Notes under the pieces: generated by a model | Databases searched by the model: none | Seen by the model: only the letters and a program-made list of their open reading frames with translations | What the model was told of the DNA's origin: nothing | Made by a program: the position numbers and the translations under genes | Shown: piece after piece, positions 12,276 to 23,913 of the stretch | Layout: each line of letters begins with the position of its first letter | Numbering within the stretch: the stretch's first letter is position 1 | From: Orobanche coerulescens | Taxonomy: Eukaryota; Streptophyta; Magnoliopsida; Lamiales; Orobanchaceae | DNA: 64,000 bases | Reading direction: 5' to 3' | Assembly (NCBI GenBank): GCA_033398695.1 | Contig: CM065802.1 | Location: forward strand, 164,853,965 to 164,917,964

Positions 12276-14936
12276 TATAACACCCAAAATTTATTTATTA
12301 TTATTTTTTTTTTTTTTTTTTTTTACCGAAATAATATAAAGTTTGACACCAATTCATAAAGGAACTTCATTTATTTAATTTAATAAGCCAATAATGGCAA
12401 TCAAGTTATCAAACTTCTAAAGAAAACAACATAGGTAAAACTTTCTAATATAGAAATATCAAAAGCGGAAGTACTAAAAATGTTCATTGACGTAAAATAA
12501 ATAGCAGTGTGTCACGAATGCTCCCGTCAGTCCCTAGCCTCCTTAATCGTAAAACCTGAAAAATGTTAAGTAAACCGTAAGCACAAAGCTTAGTGAATTC
12601 AAACACAACATTATACCAACATCCACAATCACTAGACCTAGATTAAAATATACAGTTATAACATTTAAACATAAGCCAAGAACAAATCAAGGCTTATAAG
12701 GAGGGCTAGTAGGTTACCCGCATCTCACAAACCGAAGAGTATTGGGTTAATCTTACCCTCACCTCATATCCCGGAGGGTATTGGAGTAATTATACCTAAC
12801 CACGCGCACCGGACAAAAGCCGGATAATTGCTATGATCCCCTCAACAATAAACATACAAAGGCACATGTATGATTAACAATTTAAGCATGCATCCACATT
12901 ATCATACCATAATAATAATTTAACACTCACGTGCTAACCTAGCAATCATAAATATTGAGACAATGGAGTGAGAGAACTCACCTTGAATACTTAAGGGAGA
13001 TTGCTAAATCAAAACTGGCTACCACACTTGAGCAAATGCCAAAACTTCACCTATTATAAACTAGGAGTTAGGATATACCCAAAGATGAAGCTTAAAGACT
13101 TAAACAAAATCTGACAGAAGGTCTAAAAACAGACCCGCCGTTAAAGATGGATTTACTTAATTTTCCTAAGTATTAACATATCAATATTAAATTTTTCTAA
13201 GAAACTAGAGTCTTTCCCCTTTTTAAAACAGTAAAGAACTCACTACTCCAAAATATGAATTTATTATGATGCTTTTAAAAAGACATCGCAGTGCAGTCTC
13301 AAATCATAGGAATCAGTAGTGTTGGCCAATTCTACCCAACTTGTGGGTAGAAATTGTCCAAACTAAAAATCACAGAGATAATAGACATAAATACCAAAGT
13401 CTCAGAGTTGGAATCGACCAAAAAGGGTTTCCCAAACTCTAGATACGAAATTCACAACATGACTAATTACAAAACCCTTAAAAGTTGATGACAGAAAACT
13501 GATCTGGAGTGTGAACTCAATATGACCAAGAAATACTTGGAGATAACATCCCATAAACTCCAGTTCACAACTTTAGGTCATAACACACATGTGGGAACTT
13601 GGAATCCCATTAGATCATTTCCCAAGCCCTAGAAACGAATAAAACAAGTTGACCTATCAGATCAGACCCGGATCAGACCTACCAGCAAAGGTGCCGTTCT
13701 TGCCCATGGATAAAGTCCTAATTAGTGAGAGTGACCTTCATAAGAAAGTTACCCAACACAATTTGTAAACTTTTGGCACAGGTTTGAGATCCGTTTGAGT
13801 TATAGAATTCAAGTTATGATTTTTGTAAGATGACTACAAATCTGATGGAAACAGAATCGTAGCCAACCCTTAATCTTTTTAACCAATCCATTCCTCTCCC
13901 TTTTGAAACACATTCCTAGATGTGTTTATCACCCAAATTCAGTCCCCTATGAACATGGTGGCACTAAAAAGGGCTAGGGGTCATTGGCATTTCATTTAGT
14001 CACAAGGAAAAGAATCAAATCAACATAATATATGACAAACCACTTAAACTCATAATTTTCCCTTTCTTAAGGGTTCCTTGATCTTTCAAATACACAAACA
14101 TTTATATACACATCTTAGAAGATGCTATAAAGTTGTATACTTAGATCTAAACATATGGATATGGATATGTTGAGAATCAAAATAATAATTAACAAGAATT
14201 ATAACCATTCACAAGATCTATCACATTTTATCACCTAAATAAAACTTGGTGATTTCCATGGTTCATTTAGACCTTGTATTTTATATAATCATCTAGATCC
14301 ATCATACACCATGTATAAGGTGTAGATATAATCTAGAGATGATGATAACATACAACTTATAACAATAACAACATTGGTTAAAACCATAAGATCTATCTTC
14401 TTTAAATCACACAAGTTACAACTTGATGATTTTTATGAATCATATAGATCTTTTACATAATATGATCATCTAGGCTCATCATACACCATGTATAGGAGAT
14501 GGTGATGAAATTTCTAGATGATAATCAACACTTAAAACAATTAATTGAATATAAATCAAAAGAAAAGATTAGAATACCTTAAAAGATCTTACCTAAGCTT
14601 GTTACACCAACAAGGAAATGAAGGAGAAGATGATTGTGGCTTTGGAAGAGAAAATGAGAGAGAGATGGGAGATGGGATCGGCCGAAATGAGGAAGAGAGG
14701 AGGGAGTTAGGGTTTGTGATATTTTTATAAGTCATTTTAGGATAAAGCCTAATGACTACACTAATGGGCTAGGCTCAAAACTCATTTCTTACTAGCCCAA
14801 TATAATTAAATCTTTTAATTAACTTAGCCCAAAACTTGTATTTTAATCTAACTTGGCTAATTAATTAAACCCATCATTTAAAATAATTAAATACCATGAA
14901 AATAATTAACGCAAAAAAAAAAGAAACCGAGCTACA
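12276..14936 (-). repeat. Gypsy 3' LTR
   Basis: Plus-strand ends are TATAACACCC and GAGCTACA, and it is nearly identical to 19891-22554. The TG end has become TA in both LTRs (plus-strand left end TATAAC). It contains a long T run near 12305-12324 that is shorter in the other LTR. It is AT-rich and has no gene. Differences from the 5' LTR include small indels near 13110 and 13245. Confidence 0.93.
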
Positions 14937-14950
14937 ACTCTCCCCTACTA
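14937..14950 (-). other. Gypsy polypurine tract
   Basis: The plus strand ACTCTCCCCTACTA follows the LTR end directly. On the element strand this is TAGTAGGGGAGAGT adjoining the 3' LTR, the expected plus-strand priming site. Confidence 0.85.
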
Positions 14951-14954
14951 AGAA

Positions 14955-15200
14955 GGGACTTCGCCTCAAGTCAGTCCCTCCGAATAACTCGGGATAATGC
15001 GCCTCATCTCGTCTTCAGTGTTCCCATGTACACTCAGATCCCTTCCTATGCCGCCACCGAACCTTAATGAATAAACGGTCTTACCGCTCCGAAGGGTCTT
15101 TGACTTTCGATCAACAACCGCGATAGGTTTCTCAACATAGTTGAGCCGTCACATTTGGATGTCTTCCAGAGGTACCACGGCGGTATCGTCAACAATGCAC
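14955..15200 (-). pseudogene. Chromodomain at the integrase C-terminus (frameshifted)
   Basis: The minus strand encodes VVPLEDIQM then, after an in-frame TGA, LNYVEKPIAVVDRKSKTLRS. In a neighbouring frame it reads IKVRWRHRKGSECTWE, and back in the first frame EDEMRR. LNYVEKP, the W-R-H-R-xGSE-TWE core and EDEMR are the typical tail of plant chromovirus integrases. In active relatives this module binds modified histones and steers insertion into heterochromatin. Here one stop and at least two frame changes interrupt it. Confidence 0.82.
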
Positions 15201-16270
15201 TTCCTCAACCGAGACACGTGGAAGGTGTTATGAATCAAACTAAGCTCGTCAGCAGCTCCAACCGCACGCTACCTTACCAACGCGAGCTATGATCTTATAA
15301 GGTCCAATGAACCGAGGTCCCGCCTTTTCCACGCTTGAATCTAATCACACCCTTCCAAGGGGAGACCTTTAATAACACATGATCCCCAACTCGAAACTCA
15401 AGATCGGAGCGCCGCTTATCTCGCATAACTCTTCTGACGACTCCTAGCGGTGACCAAATGATCCCCGATCATTTTGATTTTCTCCGTGGTCTGCAAAACA
15501 ATATCGGTGCTACCGAGCACCCTCTCATCCAACCTCACCCCAACACACTCGGGTTCTACACTTCCTACCATACAAGGCTTCATACGGGGCATGTCGATGC
15601 TAGAATGATAATCGTTGTTATATGAAAACTCGGCTAAATGAAGATGATCATCCCAATCGCTCCAAAATCAATTGCACATGCCCGAAGCATGTCCTCCAAA
15701 GTCTCAGATCGTCCGCTCACTCGCCCATCGGGCCATGGATGGAACGCAGATCTTGAAATGCAATCGGGTACCCAATTCTTCTTGGAATTTCGCCAAAATC
15801 GAGAGGTGAATCGAGTATCTCGATCGAGACAATAGATACGGGCACCCTGCAATGAAACTATCTCCCGAACAAAAATCTCGCCAATTTTTCACCAAGAACT
15901 TTCCTTGATGGCCAGAAATGAGCACTCTTCGTCAATCGATCCACAACTACCCATATCGTATCCGCTCCCCTTGCGCCTTAGGAAGTTTTGTAATAAAGTC
16001 CATGGTTAAGTGCTCCCATTTCCACTCAGAATCTCCAAAGGTTGCAACTTCCCATGAGGTTTCAGTGTTCGGCTTTGACCTTCCGGCATGTTAGGCATTC
16101 TTCTACATATCGGGCCACATCATTCTTCATCCCGTGCCACCAATAACCCTCACGAAGATCTCGGTACATTTTTGTAGCACCCGGATGAATAGAAAACTTG
16201 GACTGTGAGCTTCTTCCATAAGAGTTTTCCGGTTCCCACCAAGAATGGAACCCAAACCCTACCATAACGA
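15201..16270 (-). pseudogene. Gypsy integrase, multiply frameshifted
   Basis: The N-terminal HHCC zinc module is clear at 16265-16062 (HPGATKMYRDLREGYWWHGM then CLTCRKVKAEH). The core follows in short pieces in different frames: VVDRLTKSAHFWP near 15920-15960, LDRDTRFTSRFW near 15800-15835, FHPW-DGR-S-RSETLEDMLRAC near 15665-15740, and the C-terminal GPR/ERVG-type region near 15270-15400. Each piece matches plant Gypsy integrase but no frame runs through. It would join element cDNA to the chromosome in an active copy. Confidence 0.85.
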
Positions 16271-16429
16271 GTTAGTAATCCACGCCCATCTCGCTCCATC
16301 TTAGGTAACTCATTCACAATCCTTTCACGATTTGGGTTCCCCTCTTGAGTCGCCACATCTTGAGCATCTCGAATCATACCCAATAATGATGTCTCCATAG
16401 TCATCCGAAGACATTTAGCTCGAATCGGT

Positions 16430-16870
16430 TCGATGATTGCTTACGATCGAGTGCGTCGGCTACCACATTAGCTTTACTGGTGGTAGTGAATCTCACAAAT
16501 CGTAATCTTTCACCACATCTAACCATCTAACTCCGCCTCATATTCAAATCCCGCTGATCGAAAAGGTACTTCAAACTTTTATGGTCGTGTAAATGATACA
16601 CTTAACCCCGTAAAGGTAGTGCCTCCATATCTTGAGAGCAAAAACACACTCTCCTAACTCCAAGTCATGAGTGGGGTAGTTCCTTTCGTGAGGTTTTAGC
16701 CGGAGACGCATAAGCTATCACCTTACCCCGTTGCATCAACACAAAGACCAAAACCTGTGAGGGATGCGTCGCAAGACACTACCATGTCTTCCACTCCTTC
16801 CTAAGGTCAAAATCGGGGCATTACACAACCGCGTCTTAAGATCTTCAAATGCAAACCGTTGTTCCGACCC
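16430..16870 (-). pseudogene. Gypsy RNase H, degenerate
   Basis: This lies directly downstream of RT on the minus strand. A recognisable stretch near 16600-16685 reads [19 protein letters not shown] and then RHYLYGVKC, the usual Gypsy RNase H sequence. It then runs into stops where the family continues through the catalytic Asp. Surrounding codons are in changing frames. No intact RNase H is encoded. Confidence 0.75.
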
Positions 16871-17716
16871 CAAACAAATTTTTCCGACTTCTTGGTCAAT
16901 CGCGTAAGAGGTAGAGCAATCTTTGAGAAATTTTCAATAAACCTACGATAGTAACCGGCCAAACCCAAGAAACTACGAATCTCCGAAGGCGATTTAGGAG
17001 CTTCCCATTTCTTAACCGCATCAATCTTGGCCGGATCGACCTTGATACCTTCCTTGTTCACCACGTGGCCCAAGAATTGAACCTCTTCTAACCAAAATTC
17101 ACACTTAGAAAATTTAGCATAAAGCCGTTCTCTCCGTAGTGTCTCTAGAAGTTCCCGAATGTGCCTTTCATGCTCCTCCCTAGTCTTAGAATAGACCAAA
17201 ATATCGTCAATAAACACAATGACCAAACGGTCGAGCATCGGACCACACACCCGATTCATAAGATCCATAAAAGCAGCGGGTGCATTAGTGAGTCCGAAAG
17301 GCATCACCACAAATTCAAAGTGTCCGTATCGGGTTCAAACGCCGCTTTTCTCAATGTCACGCCACGAACTCGCATTCGATGATAACCGAACGCAAATCAA
17401 TCTTGGAAAACCAAGACGCTCCTTGGAGTTGGTCGAAAAGATCGCCGATACGAGGTAAAGGATAACGGTTCTTTATCGTGAGTTTATTCAACTCCCGATA
17501 ATCTATGCACATTCTTTGAGAACCGTCCTTCTTTTCGCGAAAAGTATAGGAGCACCCACGGCGAGAAACTTGGCCGTATAAACCCCTTATCACTAAGCTC
17601 CTGAATCGATCTTGAAGCTCTTTCATCTCGATGGCGCCAACCGATAAGGAGATTTGGCGATCGGAACAGCGCAGTACTAAATCAATGCGAAACTCCACTT
17701 GCCTAATAGGTGGCAA
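16807..17716 (-). pseudogene. Gypsy reverse transcriptase, frameshifted in the palm
   Basis: This is in two open pieces. 17716-17357 holds [40 protein letters not shown] and FSKIDLRS. 17310-16807 holds [30 protein letters not shown] (catalytic FIDD at about 17200-17215), [15 protein letters not shown] and [19 protein letters not shown]. Between them, around 17310-17390, several one-base losses interrupt the region that normally reads into the RT palm. The sequence is otherwise well preserved, which fits either recent decay or sequencing deletions. Confidence 0.92.
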
Positions 17717-17764
17717 ACCCGGAGTTCCTCAGAAAGACGTCACCAAAGTCTAAACAATCGAACA

Positions 17765-18180
17765 TTATCGAGTGCAATAGCAGAGGTACAAGAAGCAATA
17801 TCCAAATGGGGAATATCTCCTTGAATAATAAGTTCTCCACCCTAGGGTTTTGAACACGAACTTGTCTCTTGCGACAAAGAATTTCGCATCGAATGCATCG
17901 AGCCAATCCATACCCACAATAACGCAAAGTTCCCTCATAGCAATAGGGATAAGATCAATGGGAATTCTACTCCGAAAATTCAAGGGTACAACCCCGATAA
18001 ACATCAAGAACGAAGATAGTTCGATTGTCGGCAACTTCGATAACCATGGGACGTGCTAGTTTCCGACACCACGCCCAAACGATTTATGAACGTGCGTGAC
18101 ACGAAGGAGTGAGTAGCGCGAGAATCAAACATAACAATGGCGGGGTGAGAATCTATGAGATAAGTGCACGATTCATAATA
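17765..18180 (-). pseudogene. Gypsy aspartic protease remnant
   Basis: The active-site loop near 18125-18150 reads VMFDSRATHSFVS, where the family has DSGATHSF, so the glycine of the catalytic triad loop is replaced by arginine. The C-terminal part CVIVGMDWLDAFDA (near 17895-17940) is in a different frame. It lies between GAG and RT as expected. Confidence 0.82.
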
Positions 18181-19364
18181 TTTAAGAAATAAAACAATTA
18201 CTCTATGGCATAGCATAAAATGAAAGATAAGGAAGAGATGTTTACTCACATAGTCGCAGGCTTCGCAGCTCTTCCTCGTAAGCTGGTGGACACGTCCTCG
18301 TGTCAACATAGTTGGTCCGTTAGAGGTCGGGCGATTGGGATTTGCATTCCCATACTTCTTGACTTTGGGCAATCGGGTTTCTTGTGCCCCTTCTCTTGGC
18401 AATTGTAACAAACTGGTACCGCTGCAATGAGTAACTTGGGAGGTCAGAATGGCTTTTGGAGCCTTGCAATTCTTCCAGTGATGCCCTTCCTTCTTACAGT
18501 TATAACACACCAATGGGGGTCGATCACCCTGCTTCGCAGATGGCTTGTATTCATATCTTGGTTTATCCCCAAACTTTGTCTTCTTATGAGCCTCATTAGA
18601 AGTTTTAGAAAAAGTGCTCTCCAGTTTCCTCTTAGATTGAGTTTGCAGCTCAATCTCTCTCTTTCGGGCTGCCCCCATGACTGCACCCAAGGTCATAAAG
18701 TCTTGCATGCTCACAAATTCCCGGATGTCGGTACGTAAAATCGAGATGTACCGACTAACAAGCCATGCTTCATCTCCAACAAAAGTAGGACAGAAAGAAA
18801 GCATCTCCATGAACTTGGCGTTCAGATCACTAACAGACTCAGTGGTCTGTTGTAACGCCATGAACTCCTGCATCATTCTTTGTTGCTCCACCCTAGGCAC
18901 ATACCGTGCCTCGAACCACTCCACAAACTGGGCCCAAGTAATCGCCCTTACAGCTTCTTCCGTCATTCTTCCCGTGGTGGTGTTCCACCATGTCTTACCC
19001 CGCTTCCTCAGCTGGTTCTTTGCTACCAACACTCTAAACTGGTCTGGGCACCCTATAGTCATAAAGGCGCCCTCCACGTCAGATAACCAGTGTTTAGCTG
19101 CCACTGGATCGTCCTCCCCATCCCAATGAGGTGGGATGCACTTGCCGAACTTCTCGTAGTAGTACATTAAATCACGAACAGAGGATCGTGAGCCCCAGTG
19201 CGGAGGTGCATCGCCATACGCTCATCTAGCAGAGCACGATCTTGATCAATGATGTTAGCCTTTAAATTCGGTATTATCTAGTTAAAATATTTATTGAACT
19301 CCTCAGGTACGAGTTCGCTATCTTTTGCTATTTGAATTGCCTTGAGGCGAGCAGGCGGAGCCAT
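18181..19364 (-). pseudogene. Gypsy GAG with two zinc knuckles, frameshifted
   Basis: The likely start ATG is at 19364 (MAPPARLKAIQIAKDS). A stop follows near 19280, and a frame change near 19200 leads into the long open piece from 19167 (MYYYEKFGKCIPPHWDGEDD). That piece carries the capsid-like retrotransposon gag domain (TWWNTTTGRM, TWAQFVEWFEARYVP, ARKREIELQ). A first CCHC knuckle CYNCKKEGHHWKNC is at about 18466-18513. A second, CYNCQEKGHKKPDC, lies in another frame at about 18367-18412. It forms virus-like particles in active relatives; this copy is broken. Confidence 0.88.
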
Positions 19365-19875
19365 CTAAAATTGATAAGAAAAAAACGATTCAACCTATGC
19401 ATGTCTAAGAGATCGAAAACACTCACTTGTGAAAACTTTTCAACCTTGCCCCGTCCCCAAAACCGGCTCCAATATATTGAATAATAGGGGCCCTTCTATT
19501 ATTCAATATAGAAGTTCCAATTTCGGTTTGTGTCTAGTTTCAAAATTTCAGCTTGCTCCTAGCCGTAACAGTTTAATTCACACTCATGGTAGATCTAAAA
19601 GGCCTAAATTCTCACATGGTAGATAGTAGCACTAAAGGCATATAATTATCCTCCTAGGCTAGTCTTTGAGATATGTCATAAATGGAGCATACTATTGAGT
19701 TTGATAAGTAATAAAATTTAAACTCAATTAGTAAATACAACTTACTTGGCTGGCTGACCGGCGCACCGTGACATCTTCACTGCTAGTTTTTAATAAACTT
19801 TGTACAAGAGAAATAAAATGTTTTAAATTTGAGTCTAGACATCCCTAAGAAGGCCTAGTTCACTCAAATGAAAAG
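19365..19875 (-). other. Gypsy leader between PBS and GAG
   Basis: About 510 bp of AT-rich sequence lies between the primer site and the Gag ATG. It contains a local inverted repeat near 19475-19515 (CAATATATTGAATAATAGGG followed by TATTATTCAATATAG), a possible hairpin in the leader RNA. No reading frame is recognised. Confidence 0.65.
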
Positions 19876-19887
19876 TCTCTGATACCA
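19876..19887 (-). other. Gypsy primer-binding site (tRNA-iMet type)
   Basis: The plus strand TCTCTGATACCA is, on the element strand, TGGTATCAGAGA, matching the 3' end complement of plant initiator Met tRNA. It lies three bases inside the 5' LTR edge at 19891. Confidence 0.88.
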
Positions 19888-19890
19888 ACT

Positions 19891-22554
19891 TATAACACCC
19901 AAAATTTATTTATTATTATTTTTTTTTTTTTACCGAAATAATATAAAGTTTGACACCAATTCATAAAGGAACTTCATTTATTTAATTTAATAAGCCAATA
20001 ATGGCAATCAAGTTATCAAACTTCTAAAGAAAACAACATAAGTAAAACTTTCTAATATAGAAATATCAAAAGCGGAAGTACTAAAAATGTTCATTGACGT
20101 AAAATAAATAGCAGTGTGTCACGAATGCTCCCGTCAGTCCCTAGCCTCCTTAATCGTAAAACCTGAAAAATGTTAAGTAAACCGTAAGCACAAAGCTTAG
20201 TGAATTCAAACACAACATTATACCAACATCCACAATCACTAGACCTAGATTAAAATATACAGTTATAACATTTAAACATAAGCCAAGAACAAATCAAGGC
20301 TTATAAGGAGGGCTAGTAGGTTACCCGCATCTCACAAACCGAAGAGTATTGGGTTAATCTTACCCTCACCTCACATCCCGGAGGGTATTGGAGTAATTAT
20401 ACCTAACCACGCGCACCGGAAAAAAGCCGGATAATTGCTATGATCCCTCAACAATAAACATACAAAGGCACATGTATGATTAACAATTTAAGCATGCATC
20501 CACATTATCATACCATAATAATAATTTAACACTCACGTGCTAACCTAGCAATCATAAATATTGAGACAATGGAGTGAGAGAACTCACCTTGAATACTTAA
20601 GGGAGATTGCTAAATCAAAACTGGCTACCACACTTGAGCAAATGCCAAAACTTCACCTATTATAAACTAGGAGTTAGGATATACCCAAAGATGAAGCTTA
20701 AAGACTTAAACAAAAATCTGGACAGCAAGGTCTAAAAACAGACCCGCCGTTAAAGATGGATTTACTTAATTTTCCTAAGTATTAACATATCAATATTAAA
20801 TTTTTCTAAGAAACTAGAGTCTTTCCCCTTTTTAAAACAGTAAAGAACTCACTCTAACTCCAAAATATGAATTTATTATGATGCTTTTAAAAAGACATCG
20901 CAGTGCAGTCCCAAATCATAGGAATCAGTAGTGTTGGCCAATTCTACCCAACTTGTGGGTAGAAATTGTCCAAACTAAAAATCACAGAGATAATAGACAT
21001 AAATACCAAAGTCTCAGAGTTGGAATCGACCAAAAAGGGTTTCCCAAACTCTAGATACGAAATTCACAACATGACTAATTACAAAACCCTTAAAAGCTGA
21101 TGACAGAAAACTGATCTGGAGTGTGAACTCAATATGACCAAGAAATACTTGGAGATAACATCCCATAAACTCCAGATCACAACTTTAGGTCATAACACAC
21201 ATGTGGGAACTTGTAATCCCATTAGATCATTTCCCAAGCCCTAGAAACGAATAAAACAAGTTGACCTATCAGATCAGACCCGGATCAGACCTACCAGCAA
21301 AGGTGCCGTTCTTGCCCATGGATAAAGTCCTAATTAGTGAGAGTGACCTTCATAAGAAAGTTACCCAACACAATTTGTAAACTTTTGGCACAGGTTTGAG
21401 ATCCGTTTGAGTTATAGAATTCAAGTTATGATTTTTGTAAGATGACTACAAATCTGATGGAAACAGAATCGTAGCCAACCCTTAATCTTTTAACCAATCC
21501 ATTCCTCTCCCTTTTGAAACACATTCCTAGATGTGTTTATCACCCAAATTCAGTCCCCTATGAACATGGTGGCACTAAAAGGGCTAGGGGTCATTGGCAT
21601 TTCATTTAGTCACAAGGAAAAGAATCAAATCAACATAATATATGACAAACCACTTAAACTCATAATTTTCCCCTTTCTTAAGGGTTCCTTGATCTTTCAA
21701 ATACACAAACATTTATATACACATCTTAGAAGATGCTATAAAGTTGTATACTTAGATCTAAACATATGGATATGGATATGTTGAGAATCAAAATAATAAT
21801 TAACAAGAATTATAACCATTCACAAGATCTATCACATTTTATCACCTAAATAAAACTTGGTGATTTCCATGGTTCATTTAGACCTTGTATTTTATATAAT
21901 CATCTAGATCCATCATACACCATGTATAAGGTGTAGATATAATCTAGAGATGATGATAACATACAACTTATAACAATAACAACATTGGTTAAAACCATAA
22001 GATCTATCTTCTTTAAATCACACAAGTTACAACTTGATGATTTTTATGAATCATATAGATCTTTTACATAATATGATCATCTAGGCTCATCATACACCAT
22101 GTATAGGAGATGGTGATGAAATTTCTAGATGATAATCAACACTTAAAACAATTAATTGAATATAAATCAAAAGAAAAGATTAGAATACCTTAAAAGATCT
22201 TACCTAAGCTTGTTACACCAACAAGGAAATGAAGGAGAAGATGATTGTGGCTTTGGAAGAGAAAAATGAGAGAGGGATGGGAGATGGGATCGGCCGAAAT
22301 GAGGAAGAGAGGAGGGAGTTAGGGTTTGTGATATTTTTATAAGTCATTTTAGGATAAAGCCTAATGACTACACTAATGGGCTAGGCTCAAAACTCATTTC
22401 TTACTAGCCCAATATAATTAAATCTTTTAATTAACTTAGCCCAAAACTTGTATTTTAATCTAACTTGGCTAATTAATTAAACCCATCATTTAAAATAATT
22501 AAATACCATGAAAATAATTAACGTACCGAAAAAAAAAAGAAACCGAGCGTTACA
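19891..22554 (-). repeat. Gypsy 5' LTR
   Basis: This is 2664 bp, from TATAACACCC to GCGTTACA on the plus strand. It is nearly identical to the 3' LTR, differing by a shorter T run and isolated substitutions, for example near 20040, 20373 and 21107. The low divergence means a recent insertion. No gene is seen; the open frame at 21533-21784 is absent as a frame in the other LTR and is taken as chance. Confidence 0.93.
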
Positions 22555-22559
22555 AATTT
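22555..22559. repeat. Target-site duplication AATTT, right flank of Gypsy
   Basis: Directly after the LTR end GTTACA the satellite resumes with AATTTCTTCTCCC. This matches 12271-12275. Confidence 0.92.
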
Positions 22560-23604
22560 CTTCTCCCTCTTCACATGAATCTCGAGGCTGGAGCACACCT
22601 TTTGTGTGTGTGTTTTGCTTTCTCAAATCTTTCCCTCAAAATGAAAGACTTACTTTATTATATAACAAAAAATGAGATCAATTATGAGATTTTGAATCTC
22701 ATTACAAGTCTTCATACTTTGCTATATAAAAATACACCTCACATGTTAGGTAGTAACATGGAAGGTGAGGAGAAAGTCACTGATCTTCCATAGTAAATAT
22801 CTATTGACCTCATCAAAACATGCGCTGAAAGTAGCTGCGTACATATGTAGATTCCTTCTGGACTGACCTGCATTAGCGTGCGCTATCTTTAGGGTTTAGC
22901 GTGCGCTAAATGCCATTAAATTGAGTATGTACATGCACGTCGAATGCTGCTGACCACCAGACCCACAGGTCTTGCGTGCGCTAATCTTCACCTTTAGCAT
23001 GCGCTAATCTTGCATACTAGCGTGCTCTTTGGGTTTCGGTGATAAAAATGAGTTACGCAGCGGAAAATAAACCGGTCCAACTGGATAAAACCAAACCCCA
23101 AAAATGGACCGATCAAGTATCGCATAAACGAATATAAATAACGAGAATGATAATCAAAGAATACTTACCCTCATAGTCCTTTGATAATATAATCTTCGAA
23201 AGAAAAACCCGAACAACATTTTTTTGGTTACCGACACGAACACGAGTCCAATTTGTTGTAGCTTGTTAAATGATCCAACACCAAAAATGCCGAATGTCTC
23301 TACGTCACACTCATCGGATATTGATCGGAAAAATAGAATGTCAATTCGTTCTCAAAGAACACGGCTAGGAATCGACACAATATTTTTCTTCTCTCCTCTT
23401 CTTCCTTTTCTTTCTCTCAAAGATGAACAAGACTTGAAGAAAAATTTCTTCTCCCTCTTCACATGAATCTCGAGGCTGGAGCACACCTTTTGTGTGTGTG
23501 TTTTGCTTTCTCAAATCTTTCCCTCAAAATGAAAGACTTACTTTATTATATAACAAAAAATGAGATCAATTATGAGATTTTGAATCTCATTACAAGTCTT
23601 CATA

Positions 23605-23625
23605 CTTTGCTATATAAAAATACAC
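23605..23625 (+). promoter_or_regulatory. TATA-like element in the satellite monomer
   Basis: CTATATAAAAATACACC resembles a plant TATA box and is conserved in nearly every monomer (a few have CCATATAAA or CTGTATAAA). No transcription evidence can be seen in sequence alone. It could also be a relic of LTR promoter sequence or plain AT-rich DNA. Confidence 0.3.
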
Positions 23626-23760
23626 CTCACATGTTAGGTAGTAACATGGAAGGTGAGGAGAAAGTCACTGATCTTCCATAGTAAATATCTATTGACCTCA
23701 TCAACACATGCGCTGAAAGTAGTTGCGTACACATGTAGATTCCTTCTGGACTGATCTGCA

Positions 23761-23895
23761 TTAGCGTGCGCTATCTTTAGGCTTTAGCGTGCGCTAAATG
23801 CCATTAAATTGAGTATGCACATGCACGTCGAATGATGCCGACCACCAGACCCACAGGTCTTGGGTGCGCTAATCTTCACCTTTAGCATGCGCTAA
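23761..23895. repeat. TTAGC-N4-GCTAA subrepeat cluster in the monomer
   Basis: Three imperfect palindromes of the form TTAGC-N4-GCTA(A/T) lie at 23761-23774, 23784-23797 and 23882-23895. Degenerate relatives (GGGTGCGCTAAT near 23862 and CTAGCGTGCTC near 23906) lie close by. The same cluster is present in essentially every monomer. The arms tolerate little change, while the centre alternates between GTGC and ATGC. Confidence 0.8.
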
Positions 23896-23913
23896 TCTTG
23901 CATACTAGCGTGC

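Larger units (their letters stand above)
12276..22554 (-). mobile_element. Ty3/gypsy chromovirus-type LTR retrotransposon (Tekay/Del-like)
   Basis: This is 10,279 bp with LTRs of 2661 and 2664 bp, 5-bp target duplications, an iMet-type primer site (19876-19887) and a polypurine tract (14937-14950). On the minus strand the order is GAG, PR, RT, RH, INT, chromodomain, which is the Gypsy order. Long LTRs plus the C-terminal chromodomain point to a Tekay/Del-like chromovirus; this is inference from motifs. By eye the LTRs differ by about eight substitutions and a similar number of small indels, so the insertion is young. In contrast, the coding region is broken by many one-base frame changes. Confidence 0.93.

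Noticed and set aside
14545..14730. 61-codon plus-strand frame in the Gypsy LTR
   Set aside because: It is purine-rich low-complexity sequence, and the frame is disrupted in the other LTR by an extra A near 22263.
23463..23681. 72-codon frame repeated in most monomers as a gene family
   Set aside because: Conservation follows from array homogenisation. GT-run length changes and small deletions (for example GACTTTATT in A-type monomers) alter the frame freely.
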